Source of the DNA: Alkaliphilus transvaalensis ATCC 700919
GTDB taxonomy: Bacteria; Bacillota; Clostridia; Peptostreptococcales; Natronincolaceae
Reading direction: 5' to 3'
Length of the DNA stretch: 64,000 nt
Assembly (NCBI RefSeq): GCF_000621485.1
Contig: NZ_JHYF01000003.1
Location: 1-64,000, forward strand
Under the pieces are notes generated by a model, which ran no database searches, was not told the origin of the DNA, and was given only the letters and a program-made list of their open reading frames with translations. Shown here in pieces: positions 18,098 through 26,636 of this stretch. The translations under genes and the position numbers were made by a program. The first letter of the stretch is position 1; the number at the start of each line of letters is the position of its first letter.

Positions 18098-19159
18098 ATG
18101 GCTAAAGTATTAATGAAGGGTAACGAAGCGATTGGAGCTGCTGCTATTAAGGCTGGTTGTAAACATTTCTTCGGATACCCAATAACACCACAAAATGAAT
18201 TACCAGAGTTTATGTCTAGGGAATTACCTAAGATTGGTGGAGCTTTTGTTCAAGCTGAATCGGAGGTAGCTGCAATCAACATGATTTATGGAGCAGCTGG
18301 AACTGGAGCAAGAGTTATGACTTCATCTTCTTCACCTGGGTTAGCATTAAAGCAAGAGGGAATCTCCTATGCTGCAGGTGCAGAATTACCATGTGTAATC
18401 GTAAATATCAGTAGAGGTGGTCCAGGGCTAGGTGGTATTCAACCTTCTCAAGCAGATTACTACATGACTACAAGAGGTGGAGGAAATGGGGACTATAGAC
18501 ATCCTGTTTATGCTCCAGCTACTTTACAAGAAGCTGTTGATTTAACAATGGAAGCTTTTGATGTTGCTGATTATTACAGAACACCTGTTATCGTACTTGG
18601 AGATGGTATGATCGGTCAGATGATGGAGCCAGTTGAGTTTAAGGAAGCAACTAAGAGAGAATTACCTGCTAAAGAATGGGCAACAACTGGTACAGAAGGA
18701 AAGCGTAAACCAAATATTATTAACTCATTAGCTTTAGACCCTGCTGAGCTAGAAAAACATAACATTAAGTTAGATAATAGATATAAAGAAATTATAGAAA
18801 AAGAAGTAAGACATGAAATGTACAAAATGGAAGATGCAGAAGTGGTTTTAGTAGCTTATGGAACAACTTCAAGAATCGTTAAAAATGCCATTGATGCATT
18901 ACAAGAGGAAGGTATCAAAGTTGGATTAATTAGACCAATTACTTTATGGCCATTCCCAGAAAAAGCATTCTTAGATATTCCTGAAACAACTAAGGCTATT
19001 CTTACAGTTGAAATGAGTATGGGACAAATGATCGATGACGTTAAAATTGCTAACGAAGGTAGATTACCTATTCATTTTTATGGAAGAGCTGGCGGTATGA
19101 TCCCAGCACCAGAGGAAATCATCAACAAAGTTAAGGAAATTTTAGGGGGTGTGAAGTAA
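18098..19159 (+). CDS. vorB: 2-oxoacid:ferredoxin oxidoreductase alpha subunit (VorB/KorA type)
   Basis: 353 residues. The pyrimidine-binding domain has the family block TSSSSPGLALKQEGISYAAG, and GGPGLGGIQPSQADYYM is also typical. With the beta, gamma and delta subunits it oxidises a 2-oxoacid and CoA to acyl-CoA, CO2 and reduced ferredoxin. The adjoining buk and ptb genes favour branched-chain oxoacids from Val, Leu and Ile. A 2-oxoglutarate enzyme (KorA) is the main alternative. Its stop codon overlaps the beta start (TAATG). Confidence 0.88.
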   Translation: MAKVLMKGNEAIGAAAIKAGCKHFFGYPITPQNELPEFMSRELPKIGGAFVQAESEVAAINMIYGAAGTGARVMTSSSSPGLALKQEGISYAAGAELPCVIVNISRGGPGLGGIQPSQADYYMTTRGGGNGDYRHPVYAPATLQEAVDLTMEAFDVADYYRTPVIVLGDGMIGQMMEPVEFKEATKRELPAKEWATTGTEGKRKPNIINSLALDPAELEKHNIKLDNRYKEIIEKEVRHEMYKMEDAEVVLVAYGTTSRIVKNAIDALQEEGIKVGLIRPITLWPFPEKAFLDIPETTKAILTVEMSMGQMIDDVKIANEGRLPIHFYGRAGGMIPAPEEIINKVKEILGGVK

Positions 19160-19905
19160 TGGCTATAGTATATAGTAAAACTGAAGGTTTAACCGACAAA
19201 CAATTTCACTACTGCCCAGGATGTACCCACGGAATCATCCACAAATTAGTAGGTGAAGTATTAGTAGAATTAGGTGTATTAGGCAAAACAGTAGGTGTAG
19301 CACCAGTAGGATGTTCAGTATTAGCTTATGACTACTTCAACTGTGATATGCATGAAGCTGCCCACGGTAGAGCACCAGCTGTTGCAACAGGCATCAAGAG
19401 AGTATTACCAGACAATGTAGTATTCACATACCAAGGAGACGGAGACTTAGCTTCCATCGGTACTGCAGAAATTATCCATGCAGCCCACAGAGGTGAAAAG
19501 TTTACGACAATCTTCGTAAATAATGCTATTTATGGTATGACTGGTGGACAGATGGCACCAACAACATTAATTGGGCAAAAAGCAACAACTGCACCTTTAG
19601 GTAGAGAAGTTGCTACAGCAGGTATGCCACTAAGAATGTCAGAAATGCTTGCAACAATTGATGGAGCAGTATTTGTTGAGAGATGTACAGTTCACAACGT
19701 AGCAGGGATCAGAAAAACTAAAAAAGCTATTAAGAAGGCTTTTGAAGTTCAATTAGAAGGAAAAGGGTTTGGTATCGTTGAAGTACTTTCAACTTGTCCA
19801 ACTAACTGGGGGCTTACACCAGTAGAATCATTAAAATGGTTAGAGGAAAACATGATTCCTTACTATCCATTAGGAAACTTCCGTACACCAGAGGAGGGTA
19901 AATAA
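19159..19905 (+). CDS. 2-oxoacid:ferredoxin oxidoreductase beta subunit (TPP-binding)
   Basis: 248 residues. The thiamine diphosphate motif GDGDLASIG, followed by an FVNN end, is clear, and the N-terminal YCPGCTHG has the conserved cysteine pair. It forms the active site together with the alpha subunit. It overlaps alpha by 1 nt and is 1 nt from gamma. Confidence 0.92.
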   Translation: MAIVYSKTEGLTDKQFHYCPGCTHGIIHKLVGEVLVELGVLGKTVGVAPVGCSVLAYDYFNCDMHEAAHGRAPAVATGIKRVLPDNVVFTYQGDGDLASIGTAEIIHAAHRGEKFTTIFVNNAIYGMTGGQMAPTTLIGQKATTAPLGREVATAGMPLRMSEMLATIDGAVFVERCTVHNVAGIRKTKKAIKKAFEVQLEGKGFGIVEVLSTCPTNWGLTPVESLKWLEENMIPYYPLGNFRTPEEGK

Positions 19906-19906
19906 T

Positions 19907-20446
19907 ATGACAGAAAAAGTTATTTTAGCTGGATTCGGTGGTCAAGGGGTTATGTCCATGGGACAATTACTAACCTATGCAGGAATGATTGAAAATAAGC
20001 AAGTTTCTTGGTTACCATCCTATGGACCAGAAATGCGTGGAGGTACTGCTAACTGTGCAGTTATTGTTTCTAAAAGCCCAGTAGGTTCTCCTATCATTAC
20101 AACCGATGCTACAGCTGCATTAGTATTAAACTTACCTTCTCTTTTAAAGTTTGAAGATAGCATAGTAGCTAATGGTAACCTATTAATTAATAGCTCTTTA
20201 ATTGAAGAAAAAGCTAAAAGAAGTGATCTTAATGCTTACTATATTCCTGCAAATGATATTGCTAATGAAATTGGTAATAGCAGAGTAGCTAATATGGTTA
20301 TGTTAGGTGCTTACTTAGAATTAACTAAGGTTGTATCTGTAGATTCAGTAATCGAAGCCCTTAAGAAGGTATTTGGTCCTGATAAGCAACACTTAGTGCC
20401 ATTAAACAAAGAAGCCCTAGATCGTGGAGCAGCTGCAGTTAAGTAA
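19907..20446 (+). CDS. 2-oxoacid:ferredoxin oxidoreductase gamma subunit
   Basis: 179 residues of the POR gamma family. It begins with the typical GFGGQGVMSMGQLL and contains WLPSYGPEMRGG. It is the last gene of the buk-ptb-vor block, and a strong terminator follows. Confidence 0.92.
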   Translation: MTEKVILAGFGGQGVMSMGQLLTYAGMIENKQVSWLPSYGPEMRGGTANCAVIVSKSPVGSPIITTDATAALVLNLPSLLKFEDSIVANGNLLINSSLIEEKAKRSDLNAYYIPANDIANEIGNSRVANMVMLGAYLELTKVVSVDSVIEALKKVFGPDKQHLVPLNKEALDRGAAAVK

Positions 20447-20542
20447 TTGCTACTAATTAAAATGGTTAATCCATATCTACTAATTAATATAGAATCCATA
20501 TAATTTAAACTAAGTAAATTAATCAAATTAACCATCATAAAC

Positions 20543-20590
20543 TTAAAGGCCCTCATCCCATAAAAGGTGAGGGCCTTTAATCTATTTATT
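20543..20590 (+). terminator. Terminator of the buk-vor operon
   Basis: A perfect 13-bp stem TTAAAGGCCCTCA / TGAGGGCCTTTAA (20543-20555 and 20568-20580) with a 12-nt loop, followed by TCTATTT. The rest of the 376-nt gap holds only the glmM promoter. Confidence 0.85.
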
Positions 20591-20758
20591 ATGATTTAGA
20601 GTATATCTAGTATATCTAAGTTTAAAAAGAAAGCCTCTATAAAAAATTTTTATTTAAAATAAATATTAAACACCTAAATTTTTTATGGTCAACGTACCTA
20701 TTATAGGAATAGAATATATTGTAATAAATTAAGGAAATAATAATTAAAATACTTTAAA

Positions 20759-20787
20759 TTGAGTTTACTTATTAACTATGCTAAAAT
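20759..20787 (+). promoter_or_regulatory. Sigma-A promoter of glmM
   Basis: TTGAGT (20759-20764) and TAAAAT (20782-20787) are 17 bp apart, 35 nt before the glmM start. It gives glmM its own promoter, separate from cdaA-cdaR. Confidence 0.6.
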
Positions 20788-20822
20788 GGATGGGATAAGG
20801 TATTTTGAAGGGAGTATGTTAG

Positions 20823-22175
20823 ATGGGAAAATTATTTGGAACTGATGGAGTCAGGGGAATAGCAAACAAAGAGCTTACACCAGAACTAGCCTATAAATTA
20901 GGAAGAGTTGGTGCTTACGAGCTTTTAAAAGATAATAAAAATACTAAGGCAAAGGTTGTCATTGGTAAGGATACAAGACGTTCGGGAGATTTACTAGAAA
21001 CAGCAATGGCTGCTGGCTTTTTATCTATGGGGATTGATGTAATCTCTTTAGGTGTGATTCCGACCCCTGCTGTGGCCTACTTAATAAGACATTTGAAGGC
21101 AGATTGCGGGGTAGTTATTTCAGCTTCCCATAATCCGGCTGAATATAACGGAATTAAGTTTTTTGATCATCGTGGATATAAACTTCCTGATGAGATGGAG
21201 GCAGAAATTGAAGGTTATATCTTAAGGAATGAAGATGTACCAACAAGGCCAACGGGGGCTGATATCGGGGTTTTAACCCACTATAATGCAGCAGGAGATG
21301 AATATATTAACTTCTTAAAATCTACAGTCAAAAGAGATTTTAAGGGATTAAAAATTGCAATGGATACAGGCAATGGTGCTGCTTACTTATTAGCTCCAAA
21401 GCTTTTTAGAGAATTAGGAGCAGAGGTTTTTGTTGTAAACGAAGAACCAAATGGACTAAATATAAATTTTAATTGTGGGTCTACTCATCCAGAAGTAGTG
21501 CAGAAGCTTGTTGAAGAAACCAACGCCCATGTGGGAATCACCTTTGATGGAGATGCTGATCGGGCCATTGCAGTAAATGAAAAGTGTCAAATTGTAGATG
21601 GAGACCATATAATGGCTATATGTGGTAGCAAGTTAAAGAAGCACAATGTCCTTAAAAATGATACTATTGTGGCTACTGTCATGAGTAATATTGGTCTTGA
21701 ACTTTGCATGAAGGATTTTGGCTGTCAAGTAGCTAAAACAAAGGTAGGCGACCGATACGTATTAGAGGAAATGATTAAAAATAATTATTCCTTAGGAGGC
21801 GAACAATCGGGCCACATTATTTTCTTAGACTATAATACAACTGGTGATGGACTGTTAACAGCCCTACAACTGGTAGATACCATAGTAGAAGAAGAAAAAC
21901 CCTTCTCGGTTTTATCAAGTATGATGACCTCTTATCCGCAGGTATTAGTTAATGCTAAAGTAAAGAATGAAAACAAAGATGGTTATCTTAAGGATGAAGA
22001 AATTATAGCTGAAATTAAACGGATAGAAGACCACTTAGCAGGTAAAGGAAGGGTGTTAATTCGACCATCAGGGACAGAGCCATTGGTAAGGGTAATGCTT
22101 GAAGGACAAAATCAAGAAGAATTAAATCATTTAGCTACAGAATTAGCAAAAATGATTGAAGAAAAGTTAAGTTAA
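20823..22175 (+). CDS. glmM: Phosphoglucosamine mutase
   Basis: 450 residues, the usual length. It converts glucosamine-6-phosphate to glucosamine-1-phosphate for UDP-GlcNAc and the cell wall. The N-terminal FGTDGVRGIAN, the phosphoserine loop ISASHNPAEYNG, the metal loop DGDADR and the phosphate-binding RPSGTEPLVRVM are all present. glmS follows behind a ribozyme. Confidence 0.96.
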   Translation: MGKLFGTDGVRGIANKELTPELAYKLGRVGAYELLKDNKNTKAKVVIGKDTRRSGDLLETAMAAGFLSMGIDVISLGVIPTPAVAYLIRHLKADCGVVISASHNPAEYNGIKFFDHRGYKLPDEMEAEIEGYILRNEDVPTRPTGADIGVLTHYNAAGDEYINFLKSTVKRDFKGLKIAMDTGNGAAYLLAPKLFRELGAEVFVVNEEPNGLNINFNCGSTHPEVVQKLVEETNAHVGITFDGDADRAIAVNEKCQIVDGDHIMAICGSKLKKHNVLKNDTIVATVMSNIGLELCMKDFGCQVAKTKVGDRYVLEEMIKNNYSLGGEQSGHIIFLDYNTTGDGLLTALQLVDTIVEEEKPFSVLSSMMTSYPQVLVNAKVKNENKDGYLKDEEIIAEIKRIEDHLAGKGRVLIRPSGTEPLVRVMLEGQNQEELNHLATELAKMIEEKLS

Positions 22176-22244
22176 GGTTATAATAAGATATTGGGGTTAG
22201 TTGGAATACTAGCCCCATGCTATCTATTGAGAGGGGGAATGTCC

Positions 22245-22268
22245 ATGAAGAAAATTACAATTGAATAA
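22245..22268 (+). other. Seven-codon ORF before the glmS ribozyme
   Basis: ATG with GAGGGGG upstream encodes MKKITIE and a stop, eight nt before the ribozyme cleavage site. A small hairpin GGGGTTAGT / ACTAGCCCC at about 22193-22217 precedes it. It may be a leader peptide or a remnant, and I cannot tell which. Confidence 0.3.
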
Positions 22269-22276
22269 ATGATCAA

Positions 22277-22446
22277 GCGCCAGAACTTAGATAGTTAGTA
22301 GTTTTTCATATCTGAGTTGACGAGGAACAGGGTTTATCGAAGGATTCGGCGGATGCCCTGCGGTGTATTCACCACCGAAAGCAAGTCTACAAATCTACTG
22401 AGCAATCGGTAGGACAAAAAGGCTTAGGTGAAAGGTCTGTGAAGGG
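22277..22446 (+). ncRNA. glmS ribozyme (glucosamine-6-phosphate riboswitch)
   Basis: The conserved core is clear: GCGCCAGAACT at the 5' end, GTTGACGAGGAACAGGG, TTCGGCGGATGCCCTGCGGT and CACCACCGAAAGCAAG, then the P3-P4 region ending GGTGAAAGG. Self-cleavage is expected between 22276 and G22277. When glucosamine-6-phosphate is abundant the mRNA is cut and degraded, which lowers GlmS. It lies 120 nt before glmS. Confidence 0.95.
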
Positions 22447-22567
22447 TTTTTTAGACTTTTTTTCAGAGGCTTTATTTGTATGTAAAAAATTTGTCAATCA
22501 GTCGTTTCAATAATCGAATTTAAGTAAACACTAATATAAAATATAATCTCGAAGGGAGAAAATAAAT

Positions 22568-24397
22568 ATGTGCGGAATCGTTGGATATATTGGGGATAAA
22601 GAAGTAACGGAAGTATTAATAGAAGGATTATCAAGATTAGAATATAGAGGATATGACTCATCAGGGATAGCAGTTTATGATCAGGGAGAAGTTCATGTAA
22701 GAAAATATAAGGGCAGATTAAGCATTTTGGCAGATCATTTAAAGGAAGAAACTTTAACGGGAGTAGTAGGAATCGGCCATACAAGATGGGCTACCCACGG
22801 TGAGCCATCCGACAGAAATGCTCACCCCCATACAAATGTATCGGGAAACATTGCAGTAATCCACAATGGCATTATTGAAAACTATATGAAGATTAAAGAG
22901 TGGTTAATTGAAGAAAAGGGAATTGAATTTAAGTCAGAAACTGATTCAGAAATTATTGCCCATTTAGTAGACCACTATTATGAAGGAGACCTTTTAAAGG
23001 CAGTCTATAAGGCGATAGACAAGATGGAAGGTGCCTATGCCATTGGAGTAATCTGTAAAGATGAACCAGATAAAATAGTTGCAGTTAGAAAGGATAGTCC
23101 TCTAATTGTTGGTTTAGGCGAAGGTGAGAACTTTATCGCCTCTGATATTCCAGCTTTACTGAAATATACAAGAAAAATGTATCTAATTGAAAATGATGAA
23201 GTAGTGCTTCTAACTAAAGAGGGTGTAACAATCTTTAATGAGTTAGGTCAAAAGATGGACCGTGAAGTATTCCATGTAACCTGGGATGCAGAAGCTGCTG
23301 AAAAAGAAGGTTACGAGCATTTCATGAAGAAGGAAATTCATGAACAACCAAAGGGGATTTCTGAAACTTTATTAAGAAGATTAGACAATGAAGATAATAT
23401 TGTATTAGATGGCATTAAGATTACGAAGGAAGACTTAGAAAATATTAATAAGATTTATATTGTTGCCTGCGGAACAGCCTACCATGCTGGTTTAGTCGGT
23501 AGATATGCTATTGAAAAGTTTGCCAAAATACCGGTAGAGGTTGATGTGGCTTCTGAATTTAGATATCGTGATCCTTTCGTAGACGATAAGACTTTATTCA
23601 TTGCCATCAGTCAATCGGGAGAAACCCTAGATACTTTAGCGGCTCTAAGAGAAGCTAAGAGAAAGGGTGCTAGAATTCTTTCAGTAGTTAACGTGGTTGG
23701 TAGCTCTGTTGCTAGAGAGTCTGACGATGTCTTCTATACTTGGGCAGGTCCAGAAATTGCTGTAGCTTCTACTAAGGCCTATACAACTCAATTGGTGGCG
23801 ATGTATCTAATTGCCCTTCATATGGCTACAACTAAGGGTGTAATGGATCAAGCTAAGTATAAAGAAGTGATTGCAGAGTTGAAGACAATGCCCGATAAAG
23901 TAAAAAGTATGTTAGAGAATTTAAACGAGATTCAGTTCTTGGCGGATGCTCAATTTAATAATGAAAGTGTATTTTTTATGGGTAGGGGTGTAGATGTTCA
24001 TGTAGCCCATGAAGGTTCTTTAAAGCTTAAGGAAATTTCTTATATTAATTCCTTCGCTATTGCTGCAGGGGAGCTAAAGCACGGTACAATTGCCCTAATA
24101 GAAGATGGAACCCTTGTAATTGCTTTAGCAACTCAAGATCATTTATACGATAAAATGCTTTCTAACATTCAAGAGGTTAGAGCAAGGGGAGCCTATGTTG
24201 TTGGTGTAGCTAAGGAAGGTAATAAAGAGATCGAAAAGACTGCCGACGTTGTGCTATATGTACCAGAAACAATGGATGAATTAACGCCTATTTTAAGTGT
24301 AATTCCATTACAACTTGTTGCCTACTATATTTCTGTAGCTAGGGGTTGCGATGTTGATAAGCCTAAGAACTTGGCTAAGAGTGTTACGGTGGAGTAG
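22568..24397 (+). CDS. glmS: Glutamine-fructose-6-phosphate aminotransferase (isomerizing)
   Basis: 609 residues. The N-terminal Ntn glutaminase domain starts with the catalytic Cys directly after Met (MCGIVGYIG) and includes HTRWATHGEPSDRNAHPH. Two SIS sugar-isomerase domains follow, with ISQSGETLDTL and the C-terminal block DVDKPKNLAKSVTVE. It makes glucosamine-6-phosphate and is controlled by the ribozyme just upstream. Confidence 0.97.
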   Translation: MCGIVGYIGDKEVTEVLIEGLSRLEYRGYDSSGIAVYDQGEVHVRKYKGRLSILADHLKEETLTGVVGIGHTRWATHGEPSDRNAHPHTNVSGNIAVIHNGIIENYMKIKEWLIEEKGIEFKSETDSEIIAHLVDHYYEGDLLKAVYKAIDKMEGAYAIGVICKDEPDKIVAVRKDSPLIVGLGEGENFIASDIPALLKYTRKMYLIENDEVVLLTKEGVTIFNELGQKMDREVFHVTWDAEAAEKEGYEHFMKKEIHEQPKGISETLLRRLDNEDNIVLDGIKITKEDLENINKIYIVACGTAYHAGLVGRYAIEKFAKIPVEVDVASEFRYRDPFVDDKTLFIAISQSGETLDTLAALREAKRKGARILSVVNVVGSSVARESDDVFYTWAGPEIAVASTKAYTTQLVAMYLIALHMATTKGVMDQAKYKEVIAELKTMPDKVKSMLENLNEIQFLADAQFNNESVFFMGRGVDVHVAHEGSLKLKEISYINSFAIAAGELKHGTIALIEDGTLVIALATQDHLYDKMLSNIQEVRARGAYVVGVAKEGNKEIEKTADVVLYVPETMDELTPILSVIPLQLVAYYISVARGCDVDKPKNLAKSVTVE

Positions 24398-24432
24398 GGG
24401 GGAATTAATAAAATATTCAAGTGTGGACGTGT

Positions 24433-24528
24433 AATAAAGTCGTTCAATAATTACTAAAGTATCATAAATATTGATTTATCAATGGATACCGTAGCTTGTA
24501 TTTCAAGATTGAACGACTTTATTTTTAA
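24433..24528 (+). terminator. Large structured hairpin after glmS
   Basis: A perfect 16-bp inverted repeat AATAAAGTCGTTCAAT / ATTGAACGACTTTATT (24433-24448 and 24508-24523) followed by TTTTT. The 59-nt loop contains nested pairs GTATC/GATAC and ATTGA/TCAAT. It can terminate glmS, but its large structured loop is unusual for a simple terminator. Confidence 0.65.
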
Positions 24529-25430
24529 AACAGTAATAGTTTTTTCGAGTTTTTAATGGTTGTAAGAGTACGTTTTGAACGACTTTGTTTTATGCCTACA
24601 TCAAGATGTATCCATCAAATAATCTCGACTCCATGTATTAAACTCGACACCAAGAAAATTAAGTCGATTCCAAATTCCCGTAGTAGACGCAGGAGAAATC
24701 CTCGTTTTCTGCGGGAATTGCTTTGTTAGAGGGATGGATTAAGGAAAACGGAAAGTAGATTTTCAATAGAAAAAGAATAGATAAAAGTGTTGCTTTTAAA
24801 GGTATTGAAAAATTATTGATTCAAGATATTAAAATAGAATCGTTAATCTTTTTTTTTCACCTTATATCCTTATTTAGAACCGATTTTATTATCATATATA
24901 GGGTCAAGAATTAGGGATTACGGGCTAAAAAATGGAGAAGAAGAATAGAAGTCTGGAGTCGACTTTAATATTTTAATAGAAAATGGAACGAAGTTTCAAT
25001 GATTTGAAGGTGTGGGTGGATTGAGACGAATATGTTTATACAATTAGATTAGAGAGTATTTATGCTTAGGAATTTTATATACGCGCTCTATAACTCTGAA
25101 TGTATTTTACGGTTATAGCACATAAGGGTTAATTTTATAATTTATTGAATATAATTAAATTAATGTAGTTTTTTATAAAAGATTATTAGTAAATATAATA
25201 AACAAAAAAACTACAAATATAATATAGATATGTAAACAAACTTGTTGTAAAATAAATATAACGTTATCATTCAACATAGATAGTTTTACTGTGTAGAGGC
25301 ATATATTATTACTAACATTTATTATAGCCAAGTTATTTTTAGAAGGCAGGTATTTTTAATATTATATAGAATATAAAATTTATAATTATTTAGATTATTA
25401 ACAGTGTATCTATAAGAAGGAGTTAAATAT
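24529..25430. other. Gene-poor region at the island boundary
   Basis: About 900 bases without a supported gene. It holds a second copy of GAACGACTTT near 24577; three loosely repeated CTCGAC/GTCGA-CCA units at about 24625-24670; a hairpin with arms AATTCCCG and CGGGAATT around 24676-24720; an 11-bp inverted repeat TGTAGTTTTTT / AAAAAACTACA (25164-25174 and 25205-25215); and a short palindrome AACAAACTTGTT near 25234. The methyltransferase promoter must lie here, but I see no convincing -35/-10 pair. Confidence 0.45.
25204..25216 (+). repeat. Left copy of a 13-bp direct repeat flanking the island
   Basis: AAAAAAACTACAA occurs here and again at 34909-34921, just outside the block of four defence-like genes. 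Half of it is an A run, so chance cannot be excluded. Confidence 0.4.
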
Positions 25431-26636
25431 ATGATTAATTTACAATACATTGATCTATTTTCTGGTTGTGGAGGGCTTTCCTTAGGTCTGCATAAAGCAG
25501 GATGGAAAGGTATTTTTGCAATAGAAAAAAGTCCAGATGCCTTTGCAACGCTTGAACACAATTTAATTAATAAGTGCCAACATTTTAGTTGGCCAGAATG
25601 GTTACCTCAAAAGAATCATGATATAAAACATGTTTTAAAAACTTATTCAAAAGAATTGAAAAAATTAAAAGGTAAGGTACCACTATTGGTAGGTGGACCA
25701 CCTTGCCAAGGGTTTTCTATGGCAGGGAGAAGGAATGAAGATGATGAAAGAAATCAATTAGTTAATTCATATGTTGAATTTGTAAAAATAATCAAACCTA
25801 AGATTATATTTTTCGAAAATGTTTCTGGCTTTACTATGGCTTTTGATAAAAGTAAAACTAGCAAAGGTAGGGCTTATTCTTTATATGTTCAAGAAGAACT
25901 ACAGAAGTTAGGCTATAATGTGCTTGGGAGAGTACTAGATTTTTCGGACTATGGTGTACCGCAAAGAAGAAAGCGATTTATTTTAATAGGTTGTTTAGGG
26001 TTAAATCCGTTAAATTTTTTCGAATTAATGGAAGAAAACAATTCAAAATTCTTAGGGGAAAATAAGCTAAACAATCATGTTACTATAAAAGAGGCAATTT
26101 CAGACTTGCTAAGACAGAATGGTGAAGTAGAATCACCAGACTCCCCAAAGTTTAAAGCTGGAAAATACAGTAAAGTAGAAAGTCAGTATCAAAGGTTTTT
26201 AAGGTGCGGGGTAAGATATAAGGGGAAAGTGGCAGATAGTCATAGATTTGCTAACCATAAAGCAGAGACAATTGAAGTGTTTAAATATATTATTAAAAAT
26301 GCACCAAGAGATAAGCGGATATCTGGTGAAGAAAAGAAAAAATACAATTTAAATAGAAGAGGCTTCTTTGTACTGGATAAACACTCACTAGCCCCTACTC
26401 TTACAACAAATCCAGATGACTACTTACATTATTGTGAACCTAGAATACTTACAGTTAGGGAATATGCAAGAATACAATCTTTCCCTGACTGGTATGAGTT
26501 TAAGGGAAAATATACGACAGGTGGCAAACTTAGAGTTTATGAAGTGCCTCGATATACGCAATTAGGCAATGCTATTCCACCATTATTTAGTGAACAAGCG
26601 GGTATAGCATTAAAGGAGATGATTACTATTGAGTAA
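25431..26636 (+). CDS. DNA (cytosine-5-)-methyltransferase
   Basis: 401 residues of the Dcm/M.HaeIII class. Motif I LFSGCGGLSLGL at residues 9-20 binds AdoMet; motif IV GGPPCQGFS at 88-96 has the catalytic Cys92; motif VI is FENV; motif VIII is QRRKRFILIG; motif X is QLGNAIPPLFSEQAGIAL near the end. It methylates C5 of cytosine at an unknown target. No cognate type II restriction enzyme is adjacent. The next gene, a GHKL ATPase, overlaps it by 8 nt and suggests a joint immune or regulatory function. AAGGAG precedes the ATG. Confidence 0.95.
   Translation: MINLQYIDLFSGCGGLSLGLHKAGWKGIFAIEKSPDAFATLEHNLINKCQHFSWPEWLPQKNHDIKHVLKTYSKELKKLKGKVPLLVGGPPCQGFSMAGRRNEDDERNQLVNSYVEFVKIIKPKIIFFENVSGFTMAFDKSKTSKGRAYSLYVQEELQKLGYNVLGRVLDFSDYGVPQRRKRFILIGCLGLNPLNFFELMEENNSKFLGENKLNNHVTIKEAISDLLRQNGEVESPDSPKFKAGKYSKVESQYQRFLRCGVRYKGKVADSHRFANHKAETIEVFKYIIKNAPRDKRISGEEKKKYNLNRRGFFVLDKHSLAPTLTTNPDDYLHYCEPRILTVREYARIQSFPDWYEFKGKYTTGGKLRVYEVPRYTQLGNAIPPLFSEQAGIALKEMITIE

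Noticed and set aside
25431-26636. A standard type II restriction-modification pair
   Set aside because: No restriction enzyme gene follows the methyltransferase; the coupled genes are a GHKL ATPase and a receiver-HEPN protein.
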